Assembly: GCA_963800335.1 (NCBI GenBank) | Contig: CAWDAN010000001.1 | Span: 186,001-250,000 of the forward strand | DNA: 64,000 nt | Source of the DNA: Flavisphingopyxis sp963800335 | GTDB lineage: Bacteria; Pseudomonadota; Alphaproteobacteria; Sphingomonadales; Sphingomonadaceae | Direction of reading: 5' to 3' | Shown here: positions 42,791-51,605 of the stretch, in pieces | Layout: each line of letters opens with the position of its first letter | Numbering within the stretch: position 1 is the first letter of the stretch | Notes under the pieces: model-generated | Told to the model about the DNA's origin: nothing | Database searches by the model: none | The model's input: only the letters and a program-made list of their open reading frames with translations | Position numbers and translations under genes: made by a program

Positions 42791-44185
42791 CTAGCGGCCG
42801 ATCATCGTTTCCGGGCGGACGACGCGGTCGTAGGTGTCGCCGTCGACGAGGCCCGAAGCGAGCGCCGCCTCGCGCAGCGTCTGGCCGGTCTCGTGCGCGG
42901 TCTTGGCGATCTTGGCGGCATTGTCATAGCCGATTTCGGGCGCCAGCGCGGTGACGAGCATCAGCGATCGGTCGACCAGTTCCTTGATCCGCTTGGTATC
43001 GGCCTCGAGCCCCTCGACGCAGCGGCGCGAGAAGCTTTCCATGCCGACGGCAAGCAGGTCGATCGAGCGCAGCACGTTGGCGCCGATCATCGGTTTGAAC
43101 ACGTTGAGTTCGAGATGGCCCTGCATCCCGCCGATCGTCACCGCCGCGGCGTTGCCGATCACCTGCGCGGCGACCATCGTCAGCATTTCGCACTGCGTCG
43201 GGTTGACCTTGCCCGGCATGATCGAGCTGCCCGGCTCGTTGGCCGGCAGGCTGAGTTCGCCGAGGCCCGAACGCGGGCCCGATCCGAGCAGGCGGATGTC
43301 GTCCGCGATCTTGTTGAGCGCGACGGCGAGCGTTTCGAGCGCGCCCGAAAAGAACACCAGCCCGTCGTTCGATGCCAATGCTTCGAACATGTTGCGCGCG
43401 GGTTCGAAGGCGATTCCCGTCGCGGCCGAAATCTCGCGCGCGATATCTTCGGCAAAGCCCTTGGGCGCGTTCAATCCGGTGCCGACCGCGGTGCCGCCCT
43501 GTGCGAGCTTGTGGATGTTGCCGTTGACTGCGCCTTCGATCCGCGCGCGGCACGCGATCAGCTGCGCGACATAGCCCGAAAATTCCTGGCCCAGCGTCAG
43601 CGGCGTCGCGTCCTGCAGGTGCGTCCGGCCGATTTTTACGATGGCATCCCACGCCTTTGCCTTGGCGGCGAGTGCGTCGGTCAGCTCGATCAGCGCGGGC
43701 AGCAGGCGCTCCCTGGTCGCCACGGCGGTCGCGACGTGGAGCGCGGTCGGGAAACTGTCGTTCGACGACTGGCCCTTGTTGACGTGATCATTGGGGTGGA
43801 CGGGGTCCTTGCCGCCGCGCGTGCCGCTGAGCGCCTCGTTGGCGATGCCGGCGATCACCTCGTTGACGTTCATGTTCGACTGCGTACCCGATCCGGTCTG
43901 CCAGATGACGAGCGGGAACTGGTCGTCGTGCTTGCCCGCCAGGATCGCGTCGGCCGCGGCGACGATGCCGTCGGCGATCTTCGCATCGAGCGCGCCCGAT
44001 GCCTTGTAGGTCAGCGCCGCAGCGCGTTTGACGTGGGCGAGGCCGTGGACGATGTCGATCGGCATCGTTTCGCGCGTGCCGAAGGGGAAATTCTCGATGC
44101 TGCGCTGCGTCTGCGCGCCCCAATAGGCGCTGGCAGGCACTTCGATCTTGCCGATCGAATCGCTTTCAGTCCGTGTATCGCTCAT
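42791..44185 (-). CDS. fumC: Fumarate hydratase class II
   Basis: FumC of 464 residues, an iron-independent tetrameric enzyme that hydrates fumarate to malate in the citric acid cycle. The GSSIMPGKVNPTQCEML signature holds the catalytic serine loop, and WQTGSGTQSNMNVNEVI, HPNDHVNKGQSSNDSFPTA and GRTHLQDATPLTLGQE are also present. The start at 44185 shares one base with the sspB stop, so the two genes are cotranscribed. Confidence 0.97.
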   Translation of the reverse strand: MSDTRTESDSIGKIEVPASAYWGAQTQRSIENFPFGTRETMPIDIVHGLAHVKRAAALTYKASGALDAKIADGIVAAADAILAGKHDDQFPLVIWQTGSGTQSNMNVNEVIAGIANEALSGTRGGKDPVHPNDHVNKGQSSNDSFPTALHVATAVATRERLLPALIELTDALAAKAKAWDAIVKIGRTHLQDATPLTLGQEFSGYVAQLIACRARIEGAVNGNIHKLAQGGTAVGTGLNAPKGFAEDIAREISAATGIAFEPARNMFEALASNDGLVFFSGALETLAVALNKIADDIRLLGSGPRSGLGELSLPANEPGSSIMPGKVNPTQCEMLTMVAAQVIGNAAAVTIGGMQGHLELNVFKPMIGANVLRSIDLLAVGMESFSRRCVEGLEADTKRIKELVDRSLMLVTALAPEIGYDNAAKIAKTAHETGQTLREAALASGLVDGDTYDRVVRPETMIGR

Positions 44186-44673
44186 TATTTTTTCCCGAAA
44201 TCTACCGTGACGACGTTCGATCCGTCGTCGCTCTCGATGATGCGGTCGCTGACCGGCGGGTGATCGTTCTCGGCGTCTTCGTGCGGTTCGGGCCCGGCGC
44301 CGCCATCGCCGACCTGGAACTGCAGCCCGAAATCCACCGCCGGATCGACGAAGGCGGTGATCGCGGCATAGGGGATGTGCAGGTGCGAGGGGACCTGGTT
44401 GAAGCTCAATCCGACCGAAAAGCCGTCATCCTCGACGACGAGGTCCCAGTATTTGTTCTGCAGGACGATCGTCATCTCGTCGGGGAAACGCGCGGTCAGC
44501 GCAGCGGGAATGTCGACCCCCGGCGCATGCGTCTTGAAGGTGATGTAGAAATGGTGCTCGCCGGGCAGGCCGTGGCTGACGACCTCGCCGAGCACGCGTC
44601 CGACCACGGCACGCAGCGCCTCCTGGACGATCTCGTCATAGGGAATCAGGCTGTCTGGTTGCTCGTCGCTCAT
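44185..44673 (-). CDS. sspB: ClpXP adaptor protein SspB (alphaproteobacterial type)
   Basis: Protein of 162 residues that delivers ssrA-tagged and other substrates to ClpXP. The core IPYDEIVQEALRAVVGRVL, FYITFKTHAPGVDIP, TIVLQNKYWDL and GLSFNQVPSHLHIPYAAITAF is the alpha-type SspB fold. An acidic linker follows, then the short C-terminal ClpX-binding tail (VVTVDFGKK). It is upstream of fumC and divergent from the HIT gene. Confidence 0.92.
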   Translation of the reverse strand: MSDEQPDSLIPYDEIVQEALRAVVGRVLGEVVSHGLPGEHHFYITFKTHAPGVDIPAALTARFPDEMTIVLQNKYWDLVVEDDGFSVGLSFNQVPSHLHIPYAAITAFVDPAVDFGLQFQVGDGGAGPEPHEDAENDHPPVSDRIIESDDGSNVVTVDFGKK

Positions 44674-44795
44674 GCCCGCTAGGTGAACGCGGGCGACCTA
44701 CGGGTCAAGGGGGGACGCGCCACCGGTGCGTTGCGCGCCGCGCAGTGGCGGCCTAGCCTTGCGCCCACCAGCCAAAGGCCAGAGGAAGGAATACA

Positions 44796-45176
44796 ATGCC
44801 CGTCGATGCGACCCAGCCCTATGATCCCGACAATATCTTCGCCAAGATCCTGCGCGGCGAGATTCCGTGCGATCGGGTTTACGAGGACGATTACGCGCTC
44901 GCCTTTCACGACATCGCCAAACAGGCGCCGACGCATATCCTCGTCATCCCGCGCGGCGCCTATGTCGGCTGGGACGATTTCTCGGCGCGCGCGAGCGAGG
45001 CGGAGATCGCCGGCTTCATCCGCGCGGTCGGCATCGTCGCGCGCAACGCCGGGCTCGTCGCGCCGGGCTATCGCCTGCTCGCCAACAGCGGCCCCGACGC
45101 GGGGCAGGAGGTACCGCACCTCCACGTCCACCTGTTTGCGGGCAAGCCCCTTGGCCCGATGCTGGCGAGGCGCTAA
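44796..45176 (+). CDS. HIT family nucleotide-binding protein
   Basis: Protein of 126 residues with the histidine-triad motif HLHVHLF near the C-terminus and NIFAKILRGEIPCDRVYEDD at the N-terminus. It is of the HinT type, which hydrolyses AMP or GMP phosphoramidates or acyl-adenylates. The ATG at 44796 has GAGGAAGGA upstream. It is divergent from sspB. Confidence 0.93.
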   Translation: MPVDATQPYDPDNIFAKILRGEIPCDRVYEDDYALAFHDIAKQAPTHILVIPRGAYVGWDDFSARASEAEIAGFIRAVGIVARNAGLVAPGYRLLANSGPDAGQEVPHLHVHLFAGKPLGPMLARR

Positions 45177-45230
45177 CGTCGCCGACAGCGCAGTCCCGTC
45201 AAGAGGACGCGCCGGGAAGAGGAAAATGTC

Positions 45231-46679
45231 ATGGCCGCAACAATAGAGCCGACGGGCGATTCAACACCTGATCGTGCGACCAACGAAAACTGGTCATCGC
45301 GAAGTGCATTCGTCCTTGCCGCGATCGGTTCGGCGGTCGGACTGGGCAACCTGTGGCGCTTTCCGAGCGAGGCGGGGAGCAATGGCGGCGGCGCCTTTGT
45401 CGTCTTCTACATATTGTGCGTCGTGCTCATCGGCCTGCCGGTGCTCTTGTCGGAAACGCTGATCGGGCGCCACGGCAAATCGTCGGCGGTCAAGAGCGCC
45501 GAGAAGGTCGCGGTCGAATCGGGCGTTTCCAAACACTGGTCGGCGCTTGCCTCGATCGGCACGCTCGGCGCCTTCGTCATCCTCACTTTTTACAGCGTCG
45601 TCGCGGGCTGGGTGCTCTATTATATCGGCATCTTCGCGGGCGACTTTTTCGGCTCGCTCGGCAATCTTGGCGGCGGGGCCTTTGCCGGACAAAGCGGCGA
45701 GCAGGTGCAGGCATTGCTCCCCTCTCTGTTCGCCAATTCGGGCCTGAATATCGCGCTCCATGCGCTGTTCATGGCTATTACCGTGTTCTTCGTCGCGCGC
45801 GGCGTCACCGGCGGGATCGAGGTCGTCGCGACCTGGCTGATGCCTGCGTTTTTCGTGCTGCTGGTCGCGATTACCGGCTACAGCCTCGCGACCGGAGCGG
45901 CGGCAGAGGCGATTGCCTTCCTGTTCTCGTTCGAACCGGCCAAGGTGTTTCACGGCCCGGTGATGCTGTCGGCGCTCGGCCAGGCCTTCTTTTCGCTGTC
46001 ACTCGGTTCGGCATTGATGATCACCTACGGCGCCTATGCCGATCGCAGCGTCAACCTCGCCAAGACTGCGGGCATCATAGCCTTTGCCGACACCTCGGTG
46101 GCGATCATCGCCGGGCTGGCCATCTTCCCGATCGTCTTTGCCGCGGGGCTCGCAGTCGATGGCGGCCCGACGCTGATGTTCCAGACACTGCCCGCCTCGT
46201 TCCAGACGATGCCGGCGGGGTCGTTCATCGGCCTGTTGTTCTTCGTCATGGTGTTCTTCGCCGCGCTGACCAGTTCGGTGGCGCTGCTCGAGGCACCGGT
46301 CAGCTGGGCGCGCCACCGGTTCGGCATGACGCGGATGACCGCGACGCTCGTCATCGGCGGCATCGCCCTTGCGTTCGGCGTGCCTGCGGCGCTGTCGTTC
46401 AGTACGATGGGCGATTTCCATCCGCTCGATTTCGGCATCTTCGCCGGGCTCAACATGTTCGACTTCGCCGACACGCTGTCGGGCAAGATCCTGTTGCCGT
46501 TGTCGGGCCTGCTGACCGCGATCTTCATCGGCTGGCGTGCCGACAAGCGGCTGACCGACGATGAAAACGGCATCGACGGCACGCTGCACCTGGCCTGGCG
46601 TTTCCTGATCGCCTGGCTGTGCCCGATCGCCGTCGCCCTGATCCTGATCTTCGGCCTGTTTCCCGATCTGCTCGGCTAA
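45231..46679 (+). CDS. Sodium:neurotransmitter symporter (NSS) family transporter
   Basis: Membrane protein of 482 residues with about twelve helices. The first-helix motif AAIGSAVGLGNLWRFPSEAGSN (written here across the sodium site) is diagnostic of NSS (LeuT-like) carriers, which import amino acids or similar molecules with sodium. ATG 45231 follows GGAAGAGG. The substrate is unknown. It is followed by an amino-acid permease gene. Confidence 0.92.
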   Translation: MAATIEPTGDSTPDRATNENWSSRSAFVLAAIGSAVGLGNLWRFPSEAGSNGGGAFVVFYILCVVLIGLPVLLSETLIGRHGKSSAVKSAEKVAVESGVSKHWSALASIGTLGAFVILTFYSVVAGWVLYYIGIFAGDFFGSLGNLGGGAFAGQSGEQVQALLPSLFANSGLNIALHALFMAITVFFVARGVTGGIEVVATWLMPAFFVLLVAITGYSLATGAAAEAIAFLFSFEPAKVFHGPVMLSALGQAFFSLSLGSALMITYGAYADRSVNLAKTAGIIAFADTSVAIIAGLAIFPIVFAAGLAVDGGPTLMFQTLPASFQTMPAGSFIGLLFFVMVFFAALTSSVALLEAPVSWARHRFGMTRMTATLVIGGIALAFGVPAALSFSTMGDFHPLDFGIFAGLNMFDFADTLSGKILLPLSGLLTAIFIGWRADKRLTDDENGIDGTLHLAWRFLIAWLCPIAVALILIFGLFPDLLG

Positions 46680-46787
46680 AATCCGGCCCCGGACGGCGGA
46701 CGACGGAATCCCCTTGCGCGTAGCGTAAAAGGGCATAAGCGTTACCGCCTCGTACTGTCCTTAGGACGCGTTCCAGCCGTCCGCCTA

Positions 46788-46808
46788 ATGTGGGATTTCC
46801 AGACATGA
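46788..46808 (+). CDS. Possible 6-codon upstream ORF coupled to the permease
   Basis: ATG at 46788 encodes M-W-D-F-Q-T and its TGA overlaps the permease ATG at 46805 (ATGA), the same layout as before the helicase. Neither start has a strong ribosome binding site. It may be chance or a coupling device. Confidence 0.25.
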   Translation: MWDFQT

Positions 46809-48379
46809 TATTCGACCGCGTCAAGCCGCTCGACGCCATCCTGGCCGTTGCGCAAAAGAAGTCGCTCAAACGAACGCTAGGACCGATCCAGCTGATGCTG
46901 TTCGGTATCGGCTGCATCATCGGCACGGGCATTTTCGTGCTGACCTCGGTCGGTGCGCAAAAGGCCGGCCCTGGCCTGATGCTCGCCTTCGCGATCGCCG
47001 GTGCGGTCTGCATCGTCGCCGCGCTTTGCTATGCCGAGATCGCCGCGATGATCCCGGTTGCGGGCAGCGCCTATACCTACAGCTACGCGACCGTCGGCGA
47101 ATTCCTCGCCTGGACCGTCGGCTGGGCGCTGATCATGGAGTACGCGATCGCCGCTGCAGCGGTTTCGGTCGGCTGGTCGGGCTATTTCGCCGGCACCATC
47201 CTCAACGAGTTCCTCGGCATACACCTGCCGCAGGCGCTGGCGCACGGGCCGCTCATACTCGGCGGCGAAGAGGGCGGGTTGATCAACCTGCCCGCCGCGC
47301 TGATTGCGTTGCTCGTCACCGGACTTCTCATCATCGGCACCAGCGAAAGCGCCAAGGTCAACGCGGTGCTCGTCGCGATCAAGGTCACCGCGCTCACCGC
47401 GTTCATCGCACTGACGCTGACCAGCCCCGAATTCAGCGCCGATCGCTTCAATCCCTTCCTCCCCGCCGGACTGTTCGGCGTCTGGGGCACCGGCACCGGC
47501 GCGGTCGGCGCGGCGGCGACGATGTTCTTTGCCTATGTCGGCTTCGACGCGGTCTCGACTGCTGCTGAAGAGACCAAGGATCCGCAGCGCAACGTCCCGA
47601 TCGGGCTGATCGGATCGCTGCTTTTCTGTACCGTGTTCTACATCCTCGTTGCCGCCGGTGCGATCGGTACGATCGGCGGACAGCCGATCATGTCGGGCGG
47701 CCTGCCGGTCGAGGCCGGCTCGGTCGAACTCGCCCGCCAGTGCGCAATGCCGCAATATGCCCAGGCGCTGGTCTGCTCGGACGAGGCGCTCGCCCACGTC
47801 CTCAGGCAGATCGGCTTCTCGGGCGTCGGCAACATGCTCGGCGTTGCGGCCTTCCTCGCGCTGCCGTCGGTGATCCTCGTCCTGCTGTTCGGCCAGACGC
47901 GCATCTTCTTCGTCATGAGCCGCGATGGCCTGCTGCCGCCGCTGCTCAGCCGTGTCCACCCGCGCTTCAAGACGCCGCACGTGGTGACCGCGATTACCGG
48001 TTCGCTGGTGGCGGTAGGAGCGGCGTTCTTCCCGGTCGGCCAGCTTGCCGACATCTCGAACGCGGGGACGCTCTATGCCTTCCTGATGGTCGCGGTGGCG
48101 GTGATGATGCTGCGCCGGACCGATCCCGCGCGCAAGCGCAGCTTCCGCGTCCCCGCTTTGTGGCTGATCGGACCGCTGACGATCGCGGGCTGCATCTTCC
48201 TGTTCGTCAACCTGCCGACCAACGCGATGCTGTTCCTGCCGATCTGGGGCGTCATCGGGCTGTTCGTCTATTTCCTCTACAGCCGCGGCAACAGCCATCT
48301 CGGCCGCGGCATCGTCGAGGTGCACGAGGACGATTATGCCGATCTGGAACCGCCGATCCCGGGCACGCACGACGCCTGA
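46805..48379 (+). CDS. APC-family amino acid permease
   Basis: Permease of 524 residues with about twelve helices. The segment GIGCIIGTGIFVLTSVGAQ near residue 35 is the substrate-binding unwound helix of the APC superfamily, and FFAYVGFDAVSTAAEETKDP and the RIFFVMSRDGLLPP loop are typical of the cationic amino-acid transporter (YfnA-like) branch. A central extracytoplasmic insert has two cysteines (ARQCAMPQYAQALVCSDE). The ATG at 46805 gives the canonical start MIFDRVKPLDAIL. A strong terminator follows. Confidence 0.92.
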   Translation: MIFDRVKPLDAILAVAQKKSLKRTLGPIQLMLFGIGCIIGTGIFVLTSVGAQKAGPGLMLAFAIAGAVCIVAALCYAEIAAMIPVAGSAYTYSYATVGEFLAWTVGWALIMEYAIAAAAVSVGWSGYFAGTILNEFLGIHLPQALAHGPLILGGEEGGLINLPAALIALLVTGLLIIGTSESAKVNAVLVAIKVTALTAFIALTLTSPEFSADRFNPFLPAGLFGVWGTGTGAVGAAATMFFAYVGFDAVSTAAEETKDPQRNVPIGLIGSLLFCTVFYILVAAGAIGTIGGQPIMSGGLPVEAGSVELARQCAMPQYAQALVCSDEALAHVLRQIGFSGVGNMLGVAAFLALPSVILVLLFGQTRIFFVMSRDGLLPPLLSRVHPRFKTPHVVTAITGSLVAVGAAFFPVGQLADISNAGTLYAFLMVAVAVMMLRRTDPARKRSFRVPALWLIGPLTIAGCIFLFVNLPTNAMLFLPIWGVIGLFVYFLYSRGNSHLGRGIVEVHEDDYADLEPPIPGTHDA

Positions 48380-48395
48380 TCGAACGCCTTTCATG

Positions 48396-48426
48396 AAAAA
48401 GGGGACCCTCGCGGGTCCCCTTTTTT
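48396..48426. terminator. Strong bidirectional terminator
   Basis: A 13-bp stem (48396-48408 with 48413-48425) around TCGC has AAAAA before it and TTTTTT after it, so both strands end in T-tracts. It separates the converging permease and MFS genes. Confidence 0.92.
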
Positions 48427-48435
48427 GTGTCCTCG

Positions 48436-49719
48436 CTATTCGGGCATCGCCGGGGTACCCGGCGGCATCCGTCGCTTGAACAGCTGCCATTTCTCCGACC
48501 AGGCGACGAGGACCAGCGCGACCAGCCCGGTGATCAGGAACCCCGTCGCCATCGGCACGACGCTGCCGTCGAACAGCTGGCCGATGATCGCCCCGATTCC
48601 CGCCGCGAGCAGCGTGCGCGCGAACTGCTGGAAGCTCGACGCGGCGCCCGCCATGCGACCGAACGGCTGCATCGCGATCGACCCGAAATTGGATCCGGTA
48701 AAACCGATCATCGACATGTTGGCGGCGATCAGGACGAGGAAGATCGGCAGCGTTTCGTGCGCCATCGAGGCGGCGGCGATCTGCGCGCCCGACAACAGGA
48801 TGAAGGCGATCAGCGCGCTGTGGCTGACGCGGCGCGCGCCGAAGCGTTCGACGATGCGCGAATTGAACCAGTTCGAAATCGCGATCGACGCGGCGACCGC
48901 GGCAAAGGCGTAAGGAAAGATATCGGCGGCGTCGAAGATGTCGGCGAAGATCTGCTGCGCCGAATTGAGATAGCCGAACAGTCCGCCCATGACGACGCCG
49001 CTGGCAAGGACATAGCCGAGCGCGCCGCGGTTGGTCACGACCTCGCGCCAGGTCGCGGCGACCTCGTGCGATGCGGATCGGGATGACGTTGGCAGGGTCG
49101 AGCGTCTCGGGCAGGCGCCGCCAGACCCACAGGCGCGACGAGCCCGACAGGACGACGAACAGGATGAAGATGTATCGCCAGCTGGCGACATAGAGGATCA
49201 TCTGGCCGAGCGTCGGGCGCGATGATCGGCATTGCCATGAAGACGATGAAGACAAGGCTGACGAGCCGCGCCATGCGGTCGCCCGAATAACGGTCGCGGA
49301 TTACCGCCAGCGCGACAACGCCCATCGCTGCGGCGGTCGAGGCCCTGCGCAAAGCGAAAGCCGAGCAGCGCGGTAAAGCTCGTCGAAAAGCCGCCGAGCG
49401 CGGCGAAAATCGCATAAGCGCAGCAGCGCCGACAGCAGCACCGGCTTGCGACCGTAAGCGATCGGCAAGCGACCCATAGAACAATGCCCCGATCGCCGAT
49501 CCGAACATATAGGCCGACAGGACATACTGGCGGTCGTTGGCGTCGGCGACGCCGAGCGCCTCGCCAATTGCCGGGAAAGGCGGGCAACATCGCGTCGATC
49601 GCGATCGCATTGAGCGCCATCAGCGACGCCATCAGCGCAAGGAATTCGCGAAATCCCATCGGGAAACCGTCGGCGGTCGCAGCGGCGGCGGTCGATACGA
49701 GTGGGGGAGGTTTGGTCAT
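48436..49719 (-). pseudogene. Bcr/CflA-type MFS transporter with six frameshifts
   Basis: Multidrug/sugar exporter of the major facilitator family, about 425 codons when rebuilt. The pieces in order are MGFREFLALMASLMALNAIAIDAM, AIGEALGVADANDRQYVLSA, AYGRKPVLLSALLAYAIF, STSFTALLGFRFAQG, ASTAAAMGVVALAVIRDRY, PTLGQMILYVASWRYIFILF and SHEVAATWREVVTNRG, then an unbroken C-terminal half. The shifts are near 49575, 49455, 49420, 49348, 49215 and 49070, and every one equals one extra base. The family is Bcr/CflA drug-resistance-like. The cluster may be a burst of assembly errors or a real broken gene; the intact C-terminal half and flanks favour error. Confidence 0.75.
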
Positions 49720-49836
49720 GCGATGGCCTGTAGGTTTCGGCGCTGCATACGCCAACAAGCGACCGCACGCCAGCGGGCGCGACGATCGCTTGGTTGGAAC
49801 GGACATGGGCCGCGCCGAACGACCGGCGCGACCGGA

Positions 49837-50421
49837 TTAGCTTCGAATCAGGACGCCGTCGACGACATGGACGACGCCGTTCGCTGCCTGGTGCGATGCG
49901 CTGCCGATGTTCGCGCTCGCGCCGCCGGGCGCGGTGACGGTGATCGCGTCGCCCTGTTTGGCAAAGGTCAGAACGTCGCCCGCCATCGTCTTCAGTTCGG
50001 CACTGCCGCCGCCCGCCTCGATCGCCTTGGTGATGTCTGCGGCGGTCACCGTGCCGGGGACGATATGGCCGGTCAGCAGGCTGGTCAGCTGCGGCTTGGC
50101 CTCGGGCGTCTTGAGCGCCGCGAGGACATCGTCGGGGACGCCATCGAGCGCGGCGTTCGAGGGCGCGAACACGGTATAGGGCGCGCGCCCGTCGAGCGTT
50201 GCGCCCAGATCGGCCGATGCGATCAGCGCCTTGGTACCAGACAGGCTGCTGTCATCAGCCAGCACCGTGGTCAGCGTATCGGCACTCGCCTCGCTGCCCG
50301 CAGCAGCGGTGGCGCTGCCCGGCTCGTTCGGGACTTTCTTGCAACCACCGAGCGACAGCGCGACGGCGGCCAGTCCCAGGATCGGAAGCGCCAAGGCGCG
50401 ACGTGTATTCGTCATGGTCAT
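49837..50421 (-). CDS. Fasciclin-domain lipoprotein
   Basis: Protein of 194 residues with a lipoprotein signal (LALPILGLAAVALSLGGC). The mature part carries one fasciclin (FAS1) domain: YTVFAPSNAALDGVP is motif H1, and GVVHVVDGVLIRS is the C-terminal H2 motif. FAS1 proteins mediate adhesion or bind small molecules at the cell surface. Start at 50421 (MTMTNTRR); an ATG six bases inside is equally possible. It is transcribed away from gyrB and lies downstream of the stress-promoter exported protein. Confidence 0.9.
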   Translation of the reverse strand: MTMTNTRRALALPILGLAAVALSLGGCKKVPNEPGSATAAAGSEASADTLTTVLADDSSLSGTKALIASADLGATLDGRAPYTVFAPSNAALDGVPDDVLAALKTPEAKPQLTSLLTGHIVPGTVTAADITKAIEAGGGSAELKTMAGDVLTFAKQGDAITVTAPGGASANIGSASHQAANGVVHVVDGVLIRS

Positions 50422-50470
50422 TATCCCTGTTATGCTAGTGTTCGGCGGCCGATGCGGCGACTGCGCAGCG

Positions 50471-51421
50471 TCAGGTCAGCAGCGAAATCGCCGCCTTGAT
50501 GAGCTGCGTCGTCGGATCGATCCGATAGACCTGGCCATCGGCATAACGATAACTGGCATCGGGCGTATCGTAGTAGCGATCACGATAGGCGAGCGGCACG
50601 TTGTACACGCCATAGCCGGCAGGTGCCTGCTGACCGACGGTCCAGTCGTCACCGGTCAGCAGAGCCGCGATCGACTGGATCGCCTGCGTCTCGGGATCGA
50701 CTGCGAAAATCGCGCGGTCGGCGTAGCGATAGTCGTAATTCTGGTTCTGGCCGTAATAGGCGTTGTAATAGGTCGGCATCGGCTGCGAAGCGTAGCTGCT
50801 CGGGAAGATCTGCCCGACGCCAAGCGCGCCGCCAAGAACGGGCAGCCACGAGACGATCGAATTGTCCTGCGTGCGATAGAGATAGCCGTCGTTGTAGCTA
50901 TAGCCGTCGCGATAGTCGCGATAGCGCGTCGGGATCGAATAGAACAACGGCGCATAGCGATCCTGACGCTGGTACATCTTCTTCGCCTGACCCGGGGGCA
51001 TGCAGCCATTGTGCTTCTTGGCGAGGCCCGGAGGGCAGCCATCGATGATCATGTGGCTCGCCATGAAGCGGCGGGCGTCGTCGCGGTGCGGCGCGTCCAT
51101 CCGCCGCGCGGCATAACGGCCCGCATCGTCATCGCGCGACGAGCGCACGTCTTCGCGCTTGCGATAGTCCTTGGCGCGCTTTTCTACCGCCTTGCGGTAA
51201 TCCTTGGCGTCCTTGGCGTAGGCTTTGGCGTCGGCCTTGACGGCCTTTTCGACCGACTTGCGCGCTCCCTTGCCAACGGGACCGTGGCCCTGTGCGCTCA
51301 TGCTCGCGCCGTGGCCTTTTTCGCCGTGACCCTTGTCACCGCCATGGCCCTTGCCCTGCGCCATTGCGGGGGCTGCAATGGCCATGGCGATCGCACCTGA
51401 AAGCATCAAAACATGTCGCAT
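50471..51421 (-). CDS. Exported stress-promoter protein with three internal repeats
   Basis: Protein of 316 residues with a signal peptide (MLSGAIAMAIAAPAMAQ). The first part is rich in Lys, His, Gly and Asp, with a charged helix. The C-terminal half holds three diverged repeats of the form Y-x-Y-x-D/A-G-x-V/L-Y-R, DPxTQxI. The first ends YLYRTQDNSIVSWLPVL, the second is YADRAIFAVDPETQAIQSI, and the third is YADGQVYRIDPTTQLIKAAI. No family is firmly recognised; it resembles RcnB-like and other small sphingomonad secreted proteins in composition. AAAGGAATT precedes the ATG at 51421, and a consensus EcfG promoter lies upstream. Confidence 0.75.
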   Translation of the reverse strand: MRHVLMLSGAIAMAIAAPAMAQGKGHGGDKGHGEKGHGASMSAQGHGPVGKGARKSVEKAVKADAKAYAKDAKDYRKAVEKRAKDYRKREDVRSSRDDDAGRYAARRMDAPHRDDARRFMASHMIIDGCPPGLAKKHNGCMPPGQAKKMYQRQDRYAPLFYSIPTRYRDYRDGYSYNDGYLYRTQDNSIVSWLPVLGGALGVGQIFPSSYASQPMPTYYNAYYGQNQNYDYRYADRAIFAVDPETQAIQSIAALLTGDDWTVGQQAPAGYGVYNVPLAYRDRYYDTPDASYRYADGQVYRIDPTTQLIKAAISLLT

Positions 51422-51446
51422 AATCAATTCCTTTGGTTGCCGCTTA

Positions 51447-51471
51447 AACGCCGCGCGAACCAATGGGTTCC
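51447..51471 (-). promoter_or_regulatory. EcfG-type general stress promoter
   Basis: On the minus strand GGAAC (51471-51467) and CGTT (51450-51447) are separated by 16 bases, an exact EcfG consensus, and the downstream ATG is 26 bases further on with an AAAGGA ribosome binding site between them. Confidence 0.72.
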
Positions 51472-51605
51472 TGCTCCAGATTAATAGGTGGGCTTCGTTT
51501 CGATAACGTATCGTTCGTAAATCATCGGTTCAGCCCGACTGGCGCAGCGCGCACAGATCGCCGCCGTCGTTGGGTCGCGGCGACTATTTGCAGGAGTCGA
51601 TCGTG

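Noticed and set aside
46877..49255. Antisense frame of 792 codons over the APC permease and MFS gene
   Set aside because: It covers the permease on the opposite strand and only briefly follows the true frame of the frameshifted MFS gene.
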